This document shows, one piece after another, positions 8,442 to 10,474 of a stretch of DNA of 10,474 nucleotides (positions are counted from its first letter, which is position 1; each line of letters opens with the position of its first letter). The stretch lies in assembly GCA_947253995.1 (NCBI GenBank), contig CAMYBM010000017.1:1-10474 (forward strand). Direction: 5' to 3'. The stretch is from an uncultured Candidatus Saccharibacteria bacterium (GTDB lineage: Bacteria; Patescibacteriota; Saccharimonadia; Saccharimonadales; Saccharimonadaceae). A program made the translations under genes and the position numbers. The notes beneath the pieces are model-generated. The model had not been told where the DNA came from, did not search any database, and saw only the letters and a list, made by a program, of their open reading frames with translations.

Positions 8442-8900
8442 CTACAACTCCGGGGCCTTGCCCACGATTCTGCCAAATCGCTTTTTTACATAATCTCGCA
8501 TCATGGCTGAAATATTAAGCTGTTGCATATAAGGGTCATCGGCATGCTTAACCAACTCGCGCTTCGCTTTATTCACCCACTCCTTCTCAATTTTATCAGT
8601 ATCGGCCGCATCATCGGGATCATCGGCGATTGCTGCACTAGCTACTGCTTGCTGCGATGGCTGCTTCGCTGGAGGCACAGCAACTGGTACCGTTGGTATA
8701 GATGACCGCTCAGCGGTTGGAGCATACTCAGCCGTACGCAATGGCGCCTCAGGCCGTGCAGCAGACACCTCAGGCCGTGCGGCTGGGGCCTCAGAGTTAC
8801 GACCCGATACATTCAAATTTTCCGCGGCAGGCGTAGGCGAAAATTGCTCCGTAGCACGTGGAGCTTGCTCAACCTTAAAGGAGCTACCGGTTAAATTCAT
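8442..8900 (-). CDS. Small repeat-containing protein coupled to the ATPase
   Basis: A 152-aa protein of no family I can name. The first 95 residues are low-complexity, rich in Ala, Pro, Glu and Ser, and include a seven-residue repeat: EAPAARP (37-43), EVSAARP (44-50), EAPLRTA (51-57). After an acidic linker (DDPDDAADTD, 93-102) the C-terminal 50 residues look folded and helical: EKEWVNKAKRELV (105-117), DDPYMQQLN (121-129), MRDYVKKRFGRIVG (134-147). The style is typical of CPR hypothetical proteins. Its TAG stop sits 1 nt before the ATPase ATG, so the two are almost certainly translationally coupled, suggesting an adaptor or partner of the ATPase (inference). No signal peptide or membrane segment is seen. 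The ATG at 8900-8898 lacks a Shine-Dalgarno and lies 7 nt after a TATAAT, so the mRNA may be leaderless. Confidence 0.8.
   Translation of the reverse strand: MNLTGSSFKVEQAPRATEQFSPTPAAENLNVSGRNSEAPAARPEVSAARPEAPLRTAEYAPTAERSSIPTVPVAVPPAKQPSQQAVASAAIADDPDDAADTDKIEKEWVNKAKRELVKHADDPYMQQLNISAMMRDYVKKRFGRIVGKAPEL
8448..8451 (-). promoter_or_regulatory. Ribosome binding site fixing the ATPase start
   Basis: CGGAG on the minus strand places GGAG 7 nt before the ATG at 8440. It lies inside the last codons of the upstream gene, as usual for coupled genes, and decides for the 951-aa product over the TTG-started 963-aa reading. Confidence 0.7.
8751..8792 (-). repeat. 21-bp in-frame tandem repeat, two copies
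   Basis: Two adjacent 21-bp units (8772-8792 and 8751-8771) match at 16 of 21 positions and encode EAPAARP and EVSAARP. On the plus strand both begin AGGCCGTGC and end CCTC. A third, degenerate unit (8730-8750, EAPLRTA) shares only its first few bases. The pattern fits slippage or duplication inside a disordered linker. Confidence 0.75.
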
Positions 8901-8907
8901 GCCTATA

Positions 8908-8916
8908 ATTATACCA
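8908..8916 (-). promoter_or_regulatory. Extended -10 promoter, likely leaderless
   Basis: The minus strand reads TGGTATAAT: an exact TATAAT (8913-8908) with an upstream TGn extension. It ends 7 nt before the ATG of the small repeat protein, putting the predicted transcription start at 8901-8900, on or next to the start codon. No good -35 is needed with an extended -10, and none is clear. The promoter lies in the 35-nt gap after the membrane-protein gene. Confidence 0.6.
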
Positions 8917-8935
8917 TAATCATTTAGTAATTACA

Positions 8936-9340
8936 TCACTTCATTAGCTTTAAAATGTAAGTATTAGCGATTAGCTCTACTATAGTTAGCAAAGCTATAT
9001 CCATAAAGTTTAATCGCCCAATTGAGTTGAACGAAATCAACGCGATTGGCACAAAGCTGAGCGTCACGCACACTGTAACAAGACGATGGTAGCACAACTG
9101 CTCTTTATCCACCTTTAAAGCTGACACCGGCAATGGGCGTACCAAACGATAGGCATAATAGCCTAATGTAGCAAAGAATAAAATAACGGCAAACGATATT
9201 AGATAAATTAAAATAAATACCAACAAAATCGCCATCAGACCACCCGAATCTGGCGTAGTCAAATGCAGTGCCACGATCAAGCTAGCAATAGACCCAAGGC
9301 CAATACCAACCGCCAAGTAAAGCAAATTTTTGCATCGCAT
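8936..9340 (-). CDS. Small four-helix membrane protein, function unknown
   Basis: A 134-aa hydrophobic protein of no family I recognise. Predicted membrane segments lie at about 6-27, 35-62, 86-103 and 112-131. A basic/acidic hydrophilic loop (RLVRPLP...LKVDKEQ, about 65-80) separates helices 2 and 3. No catalytic motif or metal-binding cluster is visible. I chose ATG 9340-9338, starting MRCKNLLYL; a TTG-started reading from 9376 would add 12 polar residues and run through the predicted promoter. No Shine-Dalgarno precedes the ATG, but TACAAT ends 7 nt upstream, so the message may be leaderless. It ends in TGA, the only one of the six genes not ending in TAG. It has its own promoter just after the terminator of the upstream RNA unit. 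Confidence 0.75.
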   Translation of the reverse strand: MRCKNLLYLAVGIGLGSIASLIVALHLTTPDSGGLMAILLVFILIYLISFAVILFFATLGYYAYRLVRPLPVSALKVDKEQLCYHRLVTVCVTLSFVPIALISFNSIGRLNFMDIALLTIVELIANTYILKLMK

Positions 9341-9347
9341 TACGCTT

Positions 9348-9376
9348 ATTGTAAAGTATTCCTGCCGGTAGTGCAA
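9348..9376 (-). promoter_or_regulatory. Promoter of the membrane-protein gene, likely leaderless
   Basis: On the minus strand TTGCAC (9376-9371) is followed after 17 nt by TACAAT (9353-9348, five of six). The predicted start falls at 9341, one base before the ATG at 9340. This repeats the geometry of the promoter at 8908-8916. It begins 10 nt after the T-tract of the upstream terminator. Confidence 0.55.
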
Positions 9377-9385
9377 ATCAAGTAT

Positions 9386-9417
9386 AAAAAATACCCTCAG
9401 CAGCTATCCTGCTAGGG
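9386..9417 (-). terminator. Intrinsic terminator of the structured RNA unit
   Basis: The minus strand can form a 9-bp stem: CCCTAGCAG (9417-9409) with CTGCTGAGGG (9403-9394), one bulged G at 9398 and loop GATAG. A run of six T follows after TA (9391-9386). No T-run exists on the other side, so it works only leftward. It ends the transcript starting near 10143 just before the next promoter. Confidence 0.75.
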
Positions 9418-9582
9418 GGTTGTAGAATAAGAACATCATAGTTATTACATCACACATTTTGTTATATTTACAGATATTTGTAGTTATAGAAACGACAAAA
9501 ATACCACCAAATCATTCAAAGGAAGGAGTTGCAGCGAGCGCCAAATTGTCTGCGGGACAAAAATTGCTAAGCGACACTCGCT

Positions 9583-9621
9583 GCGTTAGACATGCTCTCT
9601 ATCATGTAACGCGAGATAGAG
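9583..9621 (-). other. Predicted H-type pseudoknot within the RNA
   Basis: On the minus strand CTCTAT (9621-9616) pairs with ATAGAG (9602-9597), while GCGTTA (9612-9607) pairs with TAACGC (9588-9583). The arms interleave, as in an H-type pseudoknot. CATG (9606-9603) and CATG (9594-9591) could instead extend the second helix and compete, giving two states. Confidence 0.45.
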
Positions 9622-9651
9622 TTAAAAGTGCTATAAGAAAGGTTGTAGCTG

Positions 9652-9663
9652 CACCAATTGGTG
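9652..9663. repeat. 12-bp perfect palindrome
   Basis: CACCAATTGGTG is self-complementary over 12 bp. In RNA it could fold as a 4-bp stem with an AATT loop or pair between two molecules. In DNA it could be a protein site. It lies inside the candidate RNA. Confidence 0.6.
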
Positions 9664-10149
9664 AAGTCTAAAGTGCGACATACTCAACCGCCAAAAAATA
9701 ATCAAATAACTGGGCGCGAGTCACCGGCGGTACAGCCAACAACCTATCAACTGACCGCTCCCGTATGGGAGCACAACCGTGGAGCTAGACGCTTTCTGTT
9801 GTCAAAGCGTCTTTCGCTCAACACTTGTCCATACTTTCGTATGTGTTCGCAACAGAGTGACGAAGCTAATGCTTGCCTGCTCTATCGATAATTGACCTAG
9901 CGTCTTGCACTAGATCCGTCAGTACCGCTGCGGACAAACGCTACTTTTGGATAGACGACTTGGGAGATCTGCGCCTTCGCTTAAAGTTGCGTGACTACGG
10001 TGGTCAGCTCGATGGTCTTATCACCATCTATTTTGTTTGTTGTTTTTGTTATGGGTAATGTGCGAGCTGAAACTGCTATACACGACAAGGACATTTGCTT
10101 TTTATTTTGCTTTTTGTTTACTTGTTTTGTATCTTTCAAGCTTGTCTTA

Positions 10150-10178
10150 AGTCTAGCAAAATATTGCCCCTGTGTCAA
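10150..10178 (-). promoter_or_regulatory. Strong sigma70-type promoter of the structured RNA
   Basis: The minus strand carries a consensus -35, TTGACA (10178-10173), exactly 17 nt before TAGACT (10155-10150, four of six). The predicted start is 10143. It is the best -35/-10 pair in the window and faces the structured region with no start codon plus ribosome binding site nearby, which argues for an RNA gene. Confidence 0.65.
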
Positions 10179-10474
10179 CACGCTAATGCTACCTATTTAT
10201 TGTTATTTTTATTACGATACAGTAGTGCAGCTATTTGCACCGCTACACGCTAAAGCTTAAATATTGTTGTATTTTGTGTAAGATTGCTACAATCATCAAG
10301 TTGACGTCAAGTGTTCAAATCAATAATTTTGCTGACGTCTCAAATGGGATCGCCACGATGACAGTCTTTGCGCTTTCATTCGCAGTCTAAGCCTAAAAAA
10401 TAAACCTCATTCCGACATAGAATCAAGCAGCCTCATTCTCAATGCAGCAATCTATATTTAGAACGACGAGGACA
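10179..10474. other. Non-coding right edge
   Basis: No gene is supported. Visible are a 5-bp hairpin GTGCA-AATAGC-TGCAC (minus, 10235-10220), two copies of TGACGTC at 10302 and 10333, the palindrome TTGACGTCAA (10301-10310) and a direct repeat CCTCATTC at 10405 and 10431. A plus-strand TACAAT at 10288-10293 could be a -10 for a gene beyond the right edge, but its -35 is poor. Confidence 0.45.

Larger units (their letters stand above)
9386..10143 (-). ncRNA. Candidate large structured non-coding RNA, about 758 nt
   Basis: A strong promoter and an intrinsic terminator bound this stretch, which has no credible ORF on the minus strand. Perfect inverted repeats are dense. Arms are: 10070-10063 with 10011-10004 (8 bp, enclosing GATGGT-loop-ACCATC at 10028-10011); 9955-9950 with 9886-9881, enclosing hairpins at 9934-9915 and 9913-9897; 9847-9820, capped by a GAAA tetraloop; GAGC/GCTC plus an 8-bp inner stem at 9819-9782; GCTCCC/GGGAGC at 9772-9757; ACCGCC/GGCGGT (9731-9726 with 9692-9687); a 12-bp palindrome at 9663-9652; a pseudoknot at 9621-9583; and 9584-9577 with 9538-9531 (8 bp). 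Several helices use G-U pairs that exist only on the minus strand. I see no signature of tmRNA, RNase P RNA, SRP RNA or rRNA. The function is unknown. Confidence 0.62.

Noticed and set aside
9105..9113. DnaA-box-like TTATCCACC
   Set aside because: A single eight-of-nine match inside a coding region, with no cluster of boxes; chance is the simplest explanation.
9338..9376. TTG start adding 12 residues to the membrane protein
   Set aside because: It would place the predicted promoter inside the coding region, has no Shine-Dalgarno, and the ATG gives a tidier N-terminus.
9386..10143. tmRNA, RNase P RNA, SRP RNA or a group I/II intron
   Set aside because: I looked on both strands for the tmRNA 5' motif and tRNA-like 3' end, the RNase P core, the SRP GGAAGCAGC-type loop and group II domain V, and found none. 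A covariance-model search would be needed to exclude diverged forms.
9981..10181. Minus-strand ORF of 66 codons, with an internal ATG giving 37 aa
   Set aside because: The long form starts inside the promoter, before the predicted transcript start. The shorter one (from 10094) has no Shine-Dalgarno and its codons form parts of perfect RNA stems.
9459..10260. Chain of overlapping plus-strand ORFs of 61-89 codons in different frames
   Set aside because: They would need several frameshifts to make one protein, lack ribosome binding sites, mostly begin at rare starts, and overlap the minus-strand helices. I recognise no domain. A frameshifted pseudogene is not excluded but is less likely than an RNA gene.
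10310..10326. T-loop-like TTCAAATC suggesting a tRNA
   Set aside because: The flanking bases do not form a 5-bp T-stem and no acceptor or anticodon arm fits around it.
10423..10474. Possible C-terminal end of a minus-strand gene entering from the right (17 codons, ending TGA)
   Set aside because: Too short to distinguish from chance; another frame is also open to 10439. More sequence to the right would settle it.

Overview
The window looks like chromosomal DNA from a Candidate Phyla Radiation bacterium, most likely a Saccharibacteria (TM7) relative. This is an inference from the protein styles: a short GyrB of 669 aa, a membrane-anchored TraG/VirD4-like ATPase with a small Ala/Pro-rich partner, and compact spacing. 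TGA is used as a stop in one gene and appears nowhere as a sense codon in the six genes, so the UGA-glycine code of Gracilibacteria/SR1 does not apply. Every convincing gene is on the minus strand, so the window reads right to left.

Layout in transcription order. (1) 10474 to 9386 holds no convincing protein gene. It carries a sigma70-type promoter (TTGACA, 17 nt, TAGACT) at 10150-10178, then a stretch dense in stem-loops, then an intrinsic terminator at 9386-9417. I read this as one unit of about 760 nt making a large structured non-coding RNA of no class I recognise. (2) 9340-8936 encodes a small four-helix membrane protein. (3) 8900-8442 encodes a small soluble protein with a repeat-rich N-terminus. 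Genes 2 and 3 each have a -10 box ending exactly 7 nt before the ATG, which predicts leaderless mRNAs. (4) 8440-5585 encodes a 951-aa HerA/FtsK-superfamily ATPase starting 1 nt after gene 3 stops. (5) 5391-3382 gyrB and (6) 3367-806 gyrA form a tight pair, 14 nt apart. (7) 745-245 encodes a DUF212 (divergent PAP2) membrane protein. (8) 244-1 is non-coding and contains a probable leftward promoter.

How they work together: gyrB and gyrA make the two subunits of DNA gyrase. Genes 3 and 4 are probably translationally linked and may form a DNA- or protein-translocation module at the membrane. The membrane protein and the RNA sit just upstream, each as its own transcription unit. The most noteworthy item is the large structured RNA, including a predicted H-type pseudoknot; the paired leaderless promoters come second.
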